Assembly: GCA_035532935.1 (NCBI GenBank)
Contig: DATKQE010000085.1
Coordinates: 1 to 64,000, forward strand
DNA length: 64,000 bases
Direction: 5' to 3'
Source of the DNA: DATJLY01 sp035532935
GTDB taxonomy: Bacteria; Pseudomonadota; Alphaproteobacteria; ATCC43930; CGMCC-115725
Shown: piece after piece, positions 17,350-26,884 of the stretch
How the letters are laid out: each line of letters begins with the position of its first letter
How positions within the stretch are numbered: the stretch's first letter is position 1
Translations under genes and position numbers: made by a program
Notes under the pieces: generated by a model
What the model was told of the DNA's origin: nothing
What the model saw: the letters and a program-made list of their open reading frames with translations, nothing else
Database searches by the model: none

Positions 17350-18771
17350 TCATCGCCGCGCGGCGATATGCTCCGCGGCCAAGAGACCCAGCACGAAACC
17401 CTTGCATAATCCCCCGACATAGCCGGCACGCGGCCCGCCCTCGAGATGGGCGACCGGCGTGCCGACGGCGTAGAGGCCGCGAAAATGCGACCCGTCCGCG
17501 CGCAGCGCCTGCGCATGGGCGTCAATTTCGATCCCGCCCATCGTCCCGGTGATGCCGGCGCAGAGCGGCACGGCGTAGAACGGCGGCGCTTGCAGCGGCA
17601 AGGGTTTCCACCGCGCCGTCGTGCGTGGAATTTCGAGCGCGCTGAAATCGTTCGACGCCACCGCCTGGTTATGGCGCGCGACGGTTTGGGCGAGCGAAGC
17701 TGGCGGCAGGCCGGTCGTGGCGGCCAGCGTCGCAAGATCGGGGGCGCTCGCCATCGCGCCGCCGGCCTCGGGGAGAAAAGGATTGCACGCGACCGGTCCG
17801 GCCCGGCCGGGCGCGCCGTTCCACATCGCCGCGTCGAAGACGATGAAGGCGCCGAGCGGGTCGGGAAGACGCGCGATCGCGTTCGCCAGCGGCACGCCGC
17901 CCAGTCCCTCGTCGGCGAAGCGCCTGCCGTCGGGTCCCACCAAAATGCTCGCCTCGGCCATGGCATCGAGATGCGGATAGGGCCAGAGCGCCGCATTCGC
18001 CATCGCGTCGCGATGGTGGATATGCCCGTAAAACGCGCCGAAGCCGCCGATCGCGGCCCCCGCCGTCTCGGCCATCAGGATGCCGTCGCCCCTGGCGCCC
18101 GGCCCGACCCGCGCCAGCACGCGATCGGGGTGCGGCGTGATCCAGCGCCGCACCAGCGCGGGATTGGCGGCGAATCCGCCATCGGCGATGACGACCGCCT
18201 CGGCGTGAAAACGAAGCCGCGCCCCATCTTGCATGGCCTCGACGCCGATGCAGGCGCCGTTTTCGACGACCAGGGACTCGACCCGGATGCCGCGTCGGAC
18301 CGCGCCGCCGCGCTGCGCGAGATTGGCCTCGAGCCGCTGCATCAGCAGGTCGGCGCCGCGTCCCTGCCAATCGAGCCCCGCGCCGAACCGCCGCGCCGGC
18401 GCCATGACATGGGCGCTGCGCTCCATCGCGCCCGGCTCGAGGTAGGGCGGGGTCTCGAACCGCGCGCCCTCTTGCAGCAGCCATTCATAGGCGCGCCGGG
18501 AATTCTGCGCCACCGCCGCCGCCAGATCGCGCCGCGCCGTTCCATCGGTGCCGCTCATGATGGCGGCGGCGAGTGCCTCGGGCGGGTTCATCAGCGACAC
18601 GCCCATGACGCCGAACACGCCGGTCGCATAGCGCGAGCTGCAGGGATAAAGCGGTTCGGGACGCTGCTCCAGAATCAAGGCATTGAGGCCGAGCTGGGCC
18701 GCGCGGCACGCCGTCGTGAGCCCCGAAAATCCGCCGCCGACGGCGATCACGTCGAATGAGTCGGTGTCCAT
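17350..18771 (-). CDS. FAD-dependent dehydrogenase of the fumarate reductase/TcuA family
   Basis: 473 residues. The N-terminus has the dinucleotide motif VIAVGGGFSGLTTACRAAQLG. A central region includes RRFGAGLDWQGRGADLLMQ and EAVVIADGGFAANPALVRRW, and the C-terminus has TGTMGGIEIDAHAQAL and GLYAVGTPVAHLEGGPRAGYVGG, all typical of the FAD_binding_2 fold (fumarate reductase, 3-ketosteroid dehydrogenase, tricarballylate dehydrogenase). A soluble one-subunit enzyme is likely. It lies 24 bases after the MetE-like gene and before the dienelactone hydrolase gene. The exact acid substrate cannot be read from sequence. Confidence 0.83.
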   Translation of the reverse strand: MDTDSFDVIAVGGGFSGLTTACRAAQLGLNALILEQRPEPLYPCSSRYATGVFGVMGVSLMNPPEALAAAIMSGTDGTARRDLAAAVAQNSRRAYEWLLQEGARFETPPYLEPGAMERSAHVMAPARRFGAGLDWQGRGADLLMQRLEANLAQRGGAVRRGIRVESLVVENGACIGVEAMQDGARLRFHAEAVVIADGGFAANPALVRRWITPHPDRVLARVGPGARGDGILMAETAGAAIGGFGAFYGHIHHRDAMANAALWPYPHLDAMAEASILVGPDGRRFADEGLGGVPLANAIARLPDPLGAFIVFDAAMWNGAPGRAGPVACNPFLPEAGGAMASAPDLATLAATTGLPPASLAQTVARHNQAVASNDFSALEIPRTTARWKPLPLQAPPFYAVPLCAGITGTMGGIEIDAHAQALRADGSHFRGLYAVGTPVAHLEGGPRAGYVGGLCKGFVLGLLAAEHIAARR

Positions 18772-18795
18772 GGCTGCGTTCCGCAACGGTCGTGG

Positions 18796-19962
18796 CTAGG
18801 TCCAGAGCTGGCGCGTCGCGAGGTCGGCGCCCTGGCGCATCGCCTTGAATTTCTCCCAGACGACGGTCGGGTGAACCTCGGTCCTGTAGAGGGCTTGCGA
18901 GGAGAAGCCGCAATCGGCGCCGGCGATCACGTTCTCGCGGCCGACCAGCCGGGCGAAGCGCACGATGCGTTCGGCGATCAACTCGGGATGCTCGACGATG
19001 TTGCTGGCATGGGTGATGACGCCGGGGATCAGCACCTTTCCCGCCGGCAGCTTGATCCGCTCGAACAAATGGTACTCGTGCTCGTGGCGCGGATTGGCGG
19101 CCTCGAAGCTGTAGGAGCCGGCATTGATCTTCAGCACGTAGCCGATGATGTCGGCGAGCCCGGCTTCATAGATCCGCGGCCCCTCGTTGATGCCGTAGCA
19201 GGTGTGGAAGCGCACCTGTTCCGCCGGAATGCCGTCGAGCGCGGCGTTGACCGCTTCGACATAGATTTCCGCGCGCCGCTTTTTCTGGGCGTCGTCGAGC
19301 CCCGGCTCGAAGAAGATGTCCGGCAGGAACGGATCGTCCACCTGGAGCAGGATGCCCGCGGCGACGATCGCCTTGTATTCGTGGCTCAGCGCGGCCGCAA
19401 CCGCGTGGAAATATTCTTCCTCGGTCTTGTAGTACTCGTTGATGCCGACGCCCGACGGCGCGGTCGCCGGCAGGAAGACGTGATCGTCGGGCACGCCGGC
19501 CGCCTTGGCCGCCGCCTTGACGTTGGCGATGTCGGCCGCGAGCGGCTGCTCGCCGCGATACTCGACCGGCCCGGTGCAGACCACCGGCACGATCGGGACG
19601 ATGGTGCCGCCCATCATCGCCTCCTTGAAGTACTGCGCATAATACTCCGGGAAGGCAGCGACCTCCTGCTGGAACAGCACCAGTTTCTGGTCGGGACGGG
19701 CTTCGAAGCCTTGGAGCCGCTCCTGGATGTAGGTGAAGAATCCCGGCTTCGAGAATTCGCCGTCCGTGACGAAATCGATGCCGCATTCGACCTGTTTGCG
19801 CACGCCTTCGGCGACTGCCTTGGCGATCGTGGCCGCGAGCGTCTTCGGGTCATAGGGCTGGCCGTTCAATTTCGCTTTGAGCCCATCGAGTACGTCATGC
19901 GGTCGCGGCAGGCTGCCGATATGCGTCGTGCGGATGCGATCGGTGTTCTGCTGCAGCGTCAT
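18796..19962 (-). CDS. Cobalamin-independent methionine synthase (MetE C-terminal) family protein
   Basis: 388 residues, about half the length of full MetE, corresponding to the catalytic C-terminal barrel only. The zinc ligands are all visible: His and Cys in VRFHTCYGINEG, Glu in SFEAANPRHEHE and Cys in IAGADCGFSSQAL. The N-terminus is TTHIGSLPRPHDV. The ATG at 19962 has GGGAGGG in front. Such stand-alone barrels act as methyltransferases using substrates other than folate-triglutamate, or take part in catabolic demethylation; the downstream flavoprotein and hydrolase genes favour a catabolic role. First gene of the operon. Confidence 0.85.
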   Translation of the reverse strand: MTLQQNTDRIRTTHIGSLPRPHDVLDGLKAKLNGQPYDPKTLAATIAKAVAEGVRKQVECGIDFVTDGEFSKPGFFTYIQERLQGFEARPDQKLVLFQQEVAAFPEYYAQYFKEAMMGGTIVPIVPVVCTGPVEYRGEQPLAADIANVKAAAKAAGVPDDHVFLPATAPSGVGINEYYKTEEEYFHAVAAALSHEYKAIVAAGILLQVDDPFLPDIFFEPGLDDAQKKRRAEIYVEAVNAALDGIPAEQVRFHTCYGINEGPRIYEAGLADIIGYVLKINAGSYSFEAANPRHEHEYHLFERIKLPAGKVLIPGVITHASNIVEHPELIAERIVRFARLVGRENVIAGADCGFSSQALYRTEVHPTVVWEKFKAMRQGADLATRQLWT

Positions 19963-20162
19963 GGGACCCTCCCGAATGCGCCGCTTTGCGGCCCATTTGC
20001 CGCTATGGGTAGCGTGTCGCAGCGCCGCGCACAACGCGCGGGCTTCGATCCGAATCCGTCCGATCGCGATCCGGCGCCGTGGCGTGCTCACTAGCCGTGT
20101 CGGCGGCGTGACGCCCATGCTAGTCTTATCCCGTCGAGCCAGGGGGGCGAGGGGAATTGTCG

Positions 20163-20489
20163 ATGCGTGGCGGGAGTCGCGCCGCCGCTTTGACCACGGC
20201 GATTGGGCTGTGCCTGATCATCGGCTGCGGCGGCGCCATCGCCCAGGGCGCGCCGCCGCCGCCTTCGGTGTCGGTCCCGCCGGTGGCGAGCCGCGAGGTG
20301 ATGGAGACGGCGGATTTCATCGGTCGCATCACCGCGGTCAACCGGGTGGAGGTCGTCGCGCGCGTCCAGGCCGCGCTCGGCCGGGTCGGGGCGGCGCCGG
20401 TCACGAACCAGCAGCCGGTGCAGCTGACGATCACGACCAAGGGGCGGCTGTGTATGCTCGACGCGTGTACTGGCGCCGCGTCGGCTTGA
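20163..20489 (+). pseudogene. N-terminal stub of an RND membrane fusion protein
   Basis: 108 codons. It begins with a signal peptide (TTAIGLCLIIGCGGAIAQ), then VSVPPVASREVMETADFIGRITAVNRVEVVARVQA, which matches the first strands of HlyD/AcrA-type periplasmic adaptors. The lipoyl, hairpin and barrel domains are missing; after residue ~75 the sequence is unrelated and ends eight bases before selA. It is best read as the fused remnant of a deleted efflux gene, possibly now only a leader upstream of selA. TTG at 20157 is an alternative start. Confidence 0.55.
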
Positions 20490-20496
20490 GCGAACC

Positions 20497-21912
20497 ATGA
20501 CTTCCCTCGCGTCGCTTCCTTCGGTCGATCGCCTGCTGCGCCACGAGGCTGCCGGCGCGCTCGCCGCCGCGCACGGACGGGCGGCGGTGACCGCGGCGAT
20601 CCGCGCCGTGCTCGACGCGTTGCGCGAAGAGGCGGCGGGCGCGGGGCTTGCGACCGGCATCGCCGAGGCCGCGATCATCGGCCGGGCGGCGCAGCTCGTC
20701 GCCGCGTCGTCGCTGCCGTCGCTGCGTCCGGTCTTCAACCTGACCGGTACCGTGCTCCACACCAATCTCGGCCGCGCGATCCTGCCGGACGAAGCGGTCG
20801 CGGCGGTCGCTGCCGTCGCCAGCCAGGCCGCCAATCTCGAATACGGGCTCGAGGCAGGACGGCGCGGCGACCGCGACGACCATGTCGAGGCCGAGCTGCG
20901 CGCGCTCACCGGCGCCGCGGCGGCGACGGTGGTGAACAACAATGCGGCCGCGGTGCTGCTGGTGCTCAACACGCTCGCGCGCGGCAAGGAGGTGCCGACC
21001 TCGCGCGGCGAGTTGATCGAGATCGGCGGCGCCTTCCGCATGCCCGACATCATGGCGCAATCGGGCTGCCGCCTGCGCGAGGTCGGGACCACCAACCGCA
21101 CCCATCTGCGTGACTTCGAGGCGGCGCTCGGCGCCAAGACCGGGCTGGTGATGAAGGTCCACACCAGCAACTACGCGATCGAGGGCTTCACCGCCGCGGT
21201 GGCGGAAAAGGACCTCGCCCGGCTTTGCCACGCGCACGGCATATCCTTGGCGGTCGATCTCGGCAGCGGTGCGCTGGTCGATCTGCGCCGCTTCGGTCTC
21301 CCCGCGGAGCCGACGCCGATGGCGGCGCTCAAGGACGGCGCCGATATCGTCACCTTCAGCGGCGACAAGCTGCTCGGCGGCCCGCAGGCCGGGATCATCG
21401 TCGGACGCGCCGATCTCATCGCCCGGATCAAGCGCAATCCGCTGAAGCGCGCCTTGCGCGTCGACAAGATGACGATCGCCGCGCTGGCCGCGGTGCTCCG
21501 CCTCTATCGCGATCCCGATCGCCTTGCCGAGCGCCTGCCGACACTGCGGGCGCTGACCCGGCCGGCGGAGCAAATTCGCGCCGCTGCCGAGCGTCTCGCC
21601 CCGCGCCTCGCCGAGCGGCTCGGCGGCATCGCCACCGTCGAAATCATCGCCTGCGACAGCGAGATCGGCAGCGGCGCGCTGCCGACCCGGAAGATCGCCA
21701 GTGCGGGGCTGGCCATCATCCCCGCGATGGGGCGGCGCGGGCGCGGCACTGCGCTGAAGCAGCTCGCCGATTCATTTCGCCACTTGCCGGTTCCGGTCAT
21801 CGGCCGGCTTCAGGACGGCGCCTTCATCCTCGATCTGCGCTGCCTCGAGGACGAGACCGCATTCGCCGATCAGCTCGCCGCGCTCGATCCGCCAGCGGGA
21901 ACGGCGCAGTGA
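20497..21912 (+). CDS. selA: L-seryl-tRNA(Sec) selenium transferase
   Basis: 471 residues of SelA, a PLP enzyme converting seryl-tRNA(Sec) to selenocysteyl-tRNA(Sec) using selenophosphate. The PLP lysine lies in TFSGDKLLGGPQAGIIVG (Lys291). Other family blocks are FNLTGTVLHTNLGRAILP, VVNNNAAAVLLVLNTLA and HTSNYAIEGFTA. Length is normal. The stop overlaps the selB start, so selA and selB are translationally coupled. With selB, selC and selD in the same 22 kb, the selenocysteine pathway appears complete. Confidence 0.96.
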   Translation: MTSLASLPSVDRLLRHEAAGALAAAHGRAAVTAAIRAVLDALREEAAGAGLATGIAEAAIIGRAAQLVAASSLPSLRPVFNLTGTVLHTNLGRAILPDEAVAAVAAVASQAANLEYGLEAGRRGDRDDHVEAELRALTGAAAATVVNNNAAAVLLVLNTLARGKEVPTSRGELIEIGGAFRMPDIMAQSGCRLREVGTTNRTHLRDFEAALGAKTGLVMKVHTSNYAIEGFTAAVAEKDLARLCHAHGISLAVDLGSGALVDLRRFGLPAEPTPMAALKDGADIVTFSGDKLLGGPQAGIIVGRADLIARIKRNPLKRALRVDKMTIAALAAVLRLYRDPDRLAERLPTLRALTRPAEQIRAAAERLAPRLAERLGGIATVEIIACDSEIGSGALPTRKIASAGLAIIPAMGRRGRGTALKQLADSFRHLPVPVIGRLQDGAFILDLRCLEDETAFADQLAALDPPAGTAQ

Positions 21913-23834
21913 TCGTCGCCACCGCCGGCCATGTCGATCACGGCAAGACCGCGCTGGTCAAGGCGCTGACCGGGATCGACACCGATCGCCTGTCCGAAGA
22001 AAAGCAGCGCAGCATGACGATCGATCTCGGCTTCGCCTATCTGCCGCTCGGCGCGGGGACGACGATCGGCTTCGTCGACGTGCCGGGCCACGAGCGCTTC
22101 ATCCGCAACATGCTGTGCGGGATCGCGGGCATCGATTTCGTGCTGCTGATCGTCGCCGCCGATGACGGCCCGATGCTGCAGACGCGCGAGCATCTGGCGA
22201 TCGTCGATCTCTTGGGCGTGCGGCGCGGTGCGGTGGCGCTGACCAAGGTGGACCGGGCGGCGCCCGAGCGCGTTGCTCAGGTCGCGCGCGACATCGCGGC
22301 GCTCGTCGCCGGCACGAGCGTGGCCGAAGCGCCGGTCTATCCGGTCTCTGCCGTGACCGGCGCCGGCATCGCCGCGCTCAAGGCGCATCTCGCCGCCGCC
22401 GCCGCTGCACTGCCGCGGCGGCGGGATGGCGGCAAATTCCGGCTCGCCGTCGATCGCTGTTTCACTCTGGCGGGCGCCGGCATCATCGTCACCGGCACGG
22501 TCCATGCCGGTGCAGTTGCCGTCGGCGACCGCGTCGCGCTCGTGCCGGGCGGGCGCGAGGCGCGGGTGCGGACGATCCACGCCCAGAACGCGCGCGCTGA
22601 AATCGGCCGGGCCGGGGAGCGATGCGCGCTCAACCTCGTCGGCGCCGAGCTTCGGCACGGCGACATCCGCCGCGGCGACTGGATCGTCAAGGGCGCGGTG
22701 CCGCCGGCGGCGGCAAAGATCGATGCGCGGATTCGCGTCGCCGCCGCTGAGGCGCGGAAGCTCGCGCATTGGACGCCGGTGCATGTGCATTGCGGCGCCG
22801 CCGAGGCGACCGGCCATGTCGCGGTGCTCGAGGGCGCCGCCATCGCGCCGGGCGAGGCGGGCGTAGTGCAACTCGCGCTCGATCGGCCGATCGGCGCGGT
22901 CTGGGGCGACGGCGTGATCCTGCGCGACCAGTCGGCGCAGCGCACCATCGGCGGCGGCCGCGTCATCGATATTTTCCCGCCGCCGCGCGGGCGCGCAAAG
23001 CCGGCGCGGCTCGCCTATCTCGCGGCGATGGCGCGCGACGACGTCGGTGAGGCGCTGGCGGCGCTGCTCGACGATGCCGAAAGCGGGCTCGACCTGACGC
23101 GGTTTGCGGCGAACCGCAACCTGACGCCGGACGAGGCGGCGCGGCTTTACGCGCGCACCGACATGAGATCGGTCGCGACCGAGGCGGGTGAAATCGGCTT
23201 CGCGCCGGCGCGGTGGGAACAGCTCAAAGAGGCCGCGCTCGCGGCGCTGGCCGTCTGGCATCGCCGCGCGCCCGACAGCGCGGGTCCCGCCATCGACCGC
23301 ATCTGGGCCGGGACCAAGACGCGCGTCGCGCGCGAGGTGTCGCTTGCGCTCGCGGCGGAACTGGCGCGGGACGGCAAGATCGTGCGCGAGGGCGCCGCCA
23401 TCCGCCTGGCGACCCATGTGGCGCGGCTCGATGCGGGGGATGCCGCGCTGTGGAAGAAAGCGGCACCGCTCTTGGATAAGGAGCCGCTGCGCCCGCCCGC
23501 GGTGCACGATCTCGCCGCGGCGCTGGGCGAGGACCCGCGGCGCGTCGAGGCGTTCCTCGTGCGCGCCGCGAGGCTCGGCCTGGTGGTGCGGGCGAGCAAG
23601 CACCGCTTCTTCCGGCCGCCGGCGCTGCGTCGCCTCGGCGACATCGCCGAAGAGCTGTCGTCATGCAACCCCGAGCGGCAAGTGACTGCCGCCGCCTTCC
23701 GCGACCGCTCCGGCATCGGCCGCAACAGCGCAATCGAGATTCTCGAATTCTTCGATCGCATCAAATTCACCCGCCGCGTCGGCGACGCGCACGTGGTCCA
23801 ACGCGCCGCCGCGGATGCCTTCGGGGGAAGATGA
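21909..23834 (+). CDS. selB: Selenocysteine-specific elongation factor
   Basis: 641 residues starting with GTG, overlapping the selA stop. The GTPase domain comes first: AGHVDHGKTALVKALTG (G1, residues 6-22), DVPGHERFI (G3) and ALTKVD (G4). Two beta-barrel domains follow, with GTVHAGAVAVGDRVALVPGG, and then the C-terminal winged-helix repeats from about 380 on (for example RSGIGRNSAIEILEFFDRIKFTRRVGD), which bind the SECIS hairpin. It delivers Sec-tRNA to UGA codons on the ribosome. A decayed copy of the 5' half of the tRNA-Sec gene begins 13 bases after its stop. Confidence 0.96.
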   Translation: MIVATAGHVDHGKTALVKALTGIDTDRLSEEKQRSMTIDLGFAYLPLGAGTTIGFVDVPGHERFIRNMLCGIAGIDFVLLIVAADDGPMLQTREHLAIVDLLGVRRGAVALTKVDRAAPERVAQVARDIAALVAGTSVAEAPVYPVSAVTGAGIAALKAHLAAAAAALPRRRDGGKFRLAVDRCFTLAGAGIIVTGTVHAGAVAVGDRVALVPGGREARVRTIHAQNARAEIGRAGERCALNLVGAELRHGDIRRGDWIVKGAVPPAAAKIDARIRVAAAEARKLAHWTPVHVHCGAAEATGHVAVLEGAAIAPGEAGVVQLALDRPIGAVWGDGVILRDQSAQRTIGGGRVIDIFPPPRGRAKPARLAYLAAMARDDVGEALAALLDDAESGLDLTRFAANRNLTPDEAARLYARTDMRSVATEAGEIGFAPARWEQLKEAALAALAVWHRRAPDSAGPAIDRIWAGTKTRVAREVSLALAAELARDGKIVREGAAIRLATHVARLDAGDAALWKKAAPLLDKEPLRPPAVHDLAAALGEDPRRVEAFLVRAARLGLVVRASKHRFFRPPALRRLGDIAEELSSCNPERQVTAAAFRDRSGIGRNSAIEILEFFDRIKFTRRVGDAHVVQRAAADAFGGR

Positions 23835-23847
23835 GCGGCCACGGCCT

Positions 23848-23883
23848 GGAAAGAAAACGCACCCCGATGGGCGTCCAGATTTC
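23848..23883 (+). pseudogene. Decayed 5' half of tRNA-Sec (selC remnant)
   Basis: Starts GGAAAGAAAACGCACCCCG. Aligned to the 5' part of the intact selC at 39475, 30 of 36 positions agree with one single-base gap; similarity stops in the anticodon loop. The rest of the tRNA is absent. Its place directly behind selB suggests the original selC site, left behind by an older insertion. The ~190 bases after it, up to the ABC operon, show no gene. Confidence 0.7.
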
Positions 23884-24076
23884 CGAACGGGACGCGGCCG
23901 TCAGGCCGCAAGCGCCGCAACATTGAGGCTTGGCTTCGGCTTCACGGCCCGCGTCCGCCGAAAGCTCATCCGGTCGAACCAGGCTGCGGTTCATGACTTG
24001 CCGATCCGGGCCTTTCGGCTATCATTGGTCTCATATATAGGTATCGTGTCAAAAATGTCGGATTAGGGAGGCGAGC

Positions 24077-25207
24077 ATGCCCAGAAGAACCGTACCGCTT
24101 TCACGTACCGCCGCTTTGCTCCTGTTCGCGGGAGCGGCGTCAGTCATCGTCGGCGCGCCGGCCATCACCACGGCCCGGGCCGCGACGGCCAAGGGGATCA
24201 AGATCACGGCGACCGAGCTGACCCCGATTCCGAATCCCTCGCTGGCCTATAACAGGATGGCCGAGGCGATGGGTCTGTTCGCCAAGCACGGGCTGATCTT
24301 CAAGCTCGGGCCCAAGCTCGCCGGCGGCGGGCCGGCGCGGGTCCAGGCGGTCGTGACCGACAACACCGACGTTGCTACCGCCGACATCATCGCCGCGTTC
24401 GGCGGCGTCTATTCAGGCGCCAAAATCAAAGTCCTGATGGTCATGACCCCTTACGGCGACGAGGAGGTCTGGGGCCAGAAAAAGTATAAGACGATGAAGG
24501 ACGCCGAGGGCCAGACCTGGGCCATCGCCAGCCTCGCCGGCGCGCAGCGCTTCAACGGCCAGATGGCGATTCAGGGGATGGGACTCGACCCCAACGCCTT
24601 CCGGTGGGTCGCCATCGGCGGCGGCGACGGCCCGGCCCTGCAGGCCGTGGACACCGGCCGCACGCAGCTCGCCAGCCTGTCGCATCTCGGGGCCGTGCTC
24701 GCCGAAGTCAAGGGCTATACCAAGACGATTCACGTGCTTGTCCCGCATACGTCAAAGTACACCCCGCCGGTTCCCCGGCTGGTGGTCGTGGCAAAAGCCG
24801 ACTGGATCAAGAGCCACGAAACCGCTGCGACGGACTATGTCGAGATGATGCTCGACATGATGCGCCAGTTTCAGGCTCACGGCAGCGCATGGGTGAAGCC
24901 GGCGGAAGCGATCTTCAAGGGCAGCGGCCTTACCGGCAAGCAGATGGAAACGGCGTGGCGGGCGTTCCAGACCGGCGGTTATTTCTCGGTAAACGGCGGC
25001 ATCAACTTCGCGGGCACGCAGAAGATCATGGACCTGTTCTTCAAGATCCGCGGCGAGAGCCCCAACCAATATCTTTCCAAGGCTTCGGACGTGTACGACA
25101 CCGGCCCGCTGAAGCGGGCGCTCGACAAGATGGGCATCGCCAAGGGGGCGCCGGGCCTGCCCGATACGCCCGACTGGTACGAGAGCGCGGCGGGACACAA
25201 GGGCTAA
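24077..25207 (+). CDS. ABC transporter substrate-binding protein, NitT/TauT type
   Basis: 376 residues with an N-terminal signal peptide (about 1-36, hydrophobic core TAALLLFAGAASVIVGAP, AxA before TAKG). The mature part resembles periplasmic binding proteins of the nitrate/taurine/sulfonate group: KITATELTPIPNPSLAYNRM, ATADIIAAFGG, then IQGMGLDPNAFRWVAIGGG. GGGAGG precedes the ATG. The next two genes encode the ATPase and permease of the same transporter. The ligand is unknown; these systems take up sulfonates, nitrate, thiamine precursors or aromatic acids. The operon lies between two truncated selC copies, so it was probably inserted there. Confidence 0.85.
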   Translation: MPRRTVPLSRTAALLLFAGAASVIVGAPAITTARAATAKGIKITATELTPIPNPSLAYNRMAEAMGLFAKHGLIFKLGPKLAGGGPARVQAVVTDNTDVATADIIAAFGGVYSGAKIKVLMVMTPYGDEEVWGQKKYKTMKDAEGQTWAIASLAGAQRFNGQMAIQGMGLDPNAFRWVAIGGGDGPALQAVDTGRTQLASLSHLGAVLAEVKGYTKTIHVLVPHTSKYTPPVPRLVVVAKADWIKSHETAATDYVEMMLDMMRQFQAHGSAWVKPAEAIFKGSGLTGKQMETAWRAFQTGGYFSVNGGINFAGTQKIMDLFFKIRGESPNQYLSKASDVYDTGPLKRALDKMGIAKGAPGLPDTPDWYESAAGHKG

Positions 25208-25241
25208 GCCCGCCCCGACAAACCGGTTCGAGCCCGCGATC

Positions 25242-26018
25242 ATGCCTGAGCTTGAGTTCATCAACGTCAGGAAAAGCTACGAAAGCCCGACGGGTGATCG
25301 CCTGACGGCGCTCGACAACTTCACTCTCAAGGTCGACGGCGGGCGGTTCGTCACCGTCGTCGGCCCGAGCGGCTGCGGCAAGACGACCCTGCTGCGCATG
25401 GCGGGGGGCCTGATTCCGTGGGATTCGGGAGGGGAGATCCGCCTCGACGGGGACGTGCTCGAAGGCCCGAGCCCGAAAATGTCGATGGTGTTCCAGGGCA
25501 TCGGGCTCATGCCGTGGAAGACGATCGGGGAAAACGTGGCGCTGGGTGTCCAGATGCAGGTCCATCGCGCGAAGCTCACCGCCGAGGAGGACCAGCTCGT
25601 CCACGCGACGCTCGCAATGGTCGGACTGAAAGGGTTCGAGCGCTATTATCCCTATCAGCTTTCGGGCGGCATGCAGCAGAGGGTCGGGCTGGCGCGGGCC
25701 TTGGTGCGCCAGCCCGAGATCCTGCTCATGGACGAACCCTTCGGCGCCCTCGACGCGCAGACCAGGACCGTCCTGCAGGACGAGCTCCTCACCCTGTGGG
25801 GGCGCGTGAAGACAACCGTCCTGTTCATCACGCACGACCTCGACGAGGCCATCTATCTTTCGGACATCGTCGTCATCATGGGGCGCCGTCCGGGACGAAT
25901 CAAAGAAGTGCTGGACGTCAACCTTCCGCAACCGCGCTACACCTACGATGCGCGGGCCGAAAAAGAATTTGCACGGCTTCGCAGCATCGCCTGGCAAAGC
26001 CTCAGGGAGGAGCTATGA
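25242..26018 (+). CDS. ABC transporter ATP-binding protein, NitT/TauT (SsuB/TauB) type
   Basis: 258 residues. Walker A is VGPSGCGKTTLLRMAGG, the Q-loop is VFQGIGLMPWKT, the signature is YQLSGGMQQRVGLARAL, Walker B is ILLMDEPFGALD and the switch histidine is in LFITHDLDEAIYLSD; the HDLDEA form is typical of nitrate/taurine importers. Cytoplasmic, pairs with the permease that follows. Its last codon overlaps the permease start (ATGA). Confidence 0.92.
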   Translation: MPELEFINVRKSYESPTGDRLTALDNFTLKVDGGRFVTVVGPSGCGKTTLLRMAGGLIPWDSGGEIRLDGDVLEGPSPKMSMVFQGIGLMPWKTIGENVALGVQMQVHRAKLTAEEDQLVHATLAMVGLKGFERYYPYQLSGGMQQRVGLARALVRQPEILLMDEPFGALDAQTRTVLQDELLTLWGRVKTTVLFITHDLDEAIYLSDIVVIMGRRPGRIKEVLDVNLPQPRYTYDARAEKEFARLRSIAWQSLREEL

Positions 26019-26836
26019 CCCAGTCCTCGATCCCGCTCGCAAGGGAACGGAGGAACGGCGTGAGGTCGGCTTTCGCCGGCGTCGGCCGGAACTACTACCT
26101 GATGGGCATACTGTCGGGCATCGCATTCCTTGCCGTCTGGCAAGGGGTCAGCATGAACGTCCCGCCGATCATCCTCCCGACCCCGGCGAGCGTCATGACC
26201 GCGTTGATCCAGCTCACGGCCTCGGGAGAGCTGGTCAAGGCCACGATCCAGACGATCTGGCCGTTCGCCATCGGGCTCGTCGTCGCTTTTGTCGTCGGCA
26301 CGGTGTTCGGGCTTCTGCTGGGCATCTTTCGCCCGGCCGCCCGGGTCCTCGATCCCTACATCTTCGTGTTCTGGTCCATTCCCGACATCGCCTGGCTACC
26401 GCTTTTCATCGCCTGGTTAGGCGTCGGCAACCTGACGCTGGTCGTCTTCGTCTTCATGTCGGCGGTGTTTCCGCAACTGCTCACGGTCGAGGCCGGCGCG
26501 AAGGAGGCAGACAGCTTTCTCGTCGAGGTCGCGCGCTCGCTGGGCGGCACGAAGCACGAAATCCTGCGCGCCGTGGTGCTGCCCTCGGCGCTCCCCTACA
26601 TCATCGCCGGTCTGCGCATCGCGGTCGGTCGCGCGCTCGTGGGCATTATCGTCGGGCAGCTGCTGATCGTCGCGACCGGCATCGGCTATATGTTTCAGTT
26701 CTACGGAGAAACGCTCTCTCTCGCCAAGTACTTCGCGCCGCTCATCGTCGTCGCGGCGCTGGCGATTGCGCTCAATCGCGGCGTGAATTGGGCCGAGCGC
26801 GTGTTCATCCCGTGGAAGCTCCGTGCCTTCACCTGA
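26015..26836 (+). CDS. ABC transporter permease, NitT/TauT (SsuC/TauC) type
   Basis: 273 residues with about six predicted membrane helices. The cytoplasmic EAA-type loop is SLGGTKHEILRAVVLPSALPYIIAGLRIAVGRALVG in the family pattern, and the N-terminal region contains PPIILPTPASVMTAL, common to these permeases. Start ATG at 26015 has GGGAGGAG in front and overlaps the ATPase stop. It completes a three-gene importer with the binding protein at 24077. Confidence 0.92.
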   Translation: MTQSSIPLARERRNGVRSAFAGVGRNYYLMGILSGIAFLAVWQGVSMNVPPIILPTPASVMTALIQLTASGELVKATIQTIWPFAIGLVVAFVVGTVFGLLLGIFRPAARVLDPYIFVFWSIPDIAWLPLFIAWLGVGNLTLVVFVFMSAVFPQLLTVEAGAKEADSFLVEVARSLGGTKHEILRAVVLPSALPYIIAGLRIAVGRALVGIIVGQLLIVATGIGYMFQFYGETLSLAKYFAPLIVVAALAIALNRGVNWAERVFIPWKLRAFT

Positions 26837-26875
26837 CCGGGTGCTGGATGCGGCGCTGCGGCGTCCAGCACCCGG
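26837..26875. terminator. Bidirectional hairpin between convergent genes
   Basis: Perfect 12-bp inverted repeat (CCGGGTGCTGGA at 26837-26848 and its complement at 26864-26875) around a 15-base loop. It starts at the base after the permease stop and ends ten bases before the convergent cupin gene's stop end. No long T tract, so termination strength is uncertain. Confidence 0.6.
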
Positions 26876-26884
26876 CGCGGCGGG

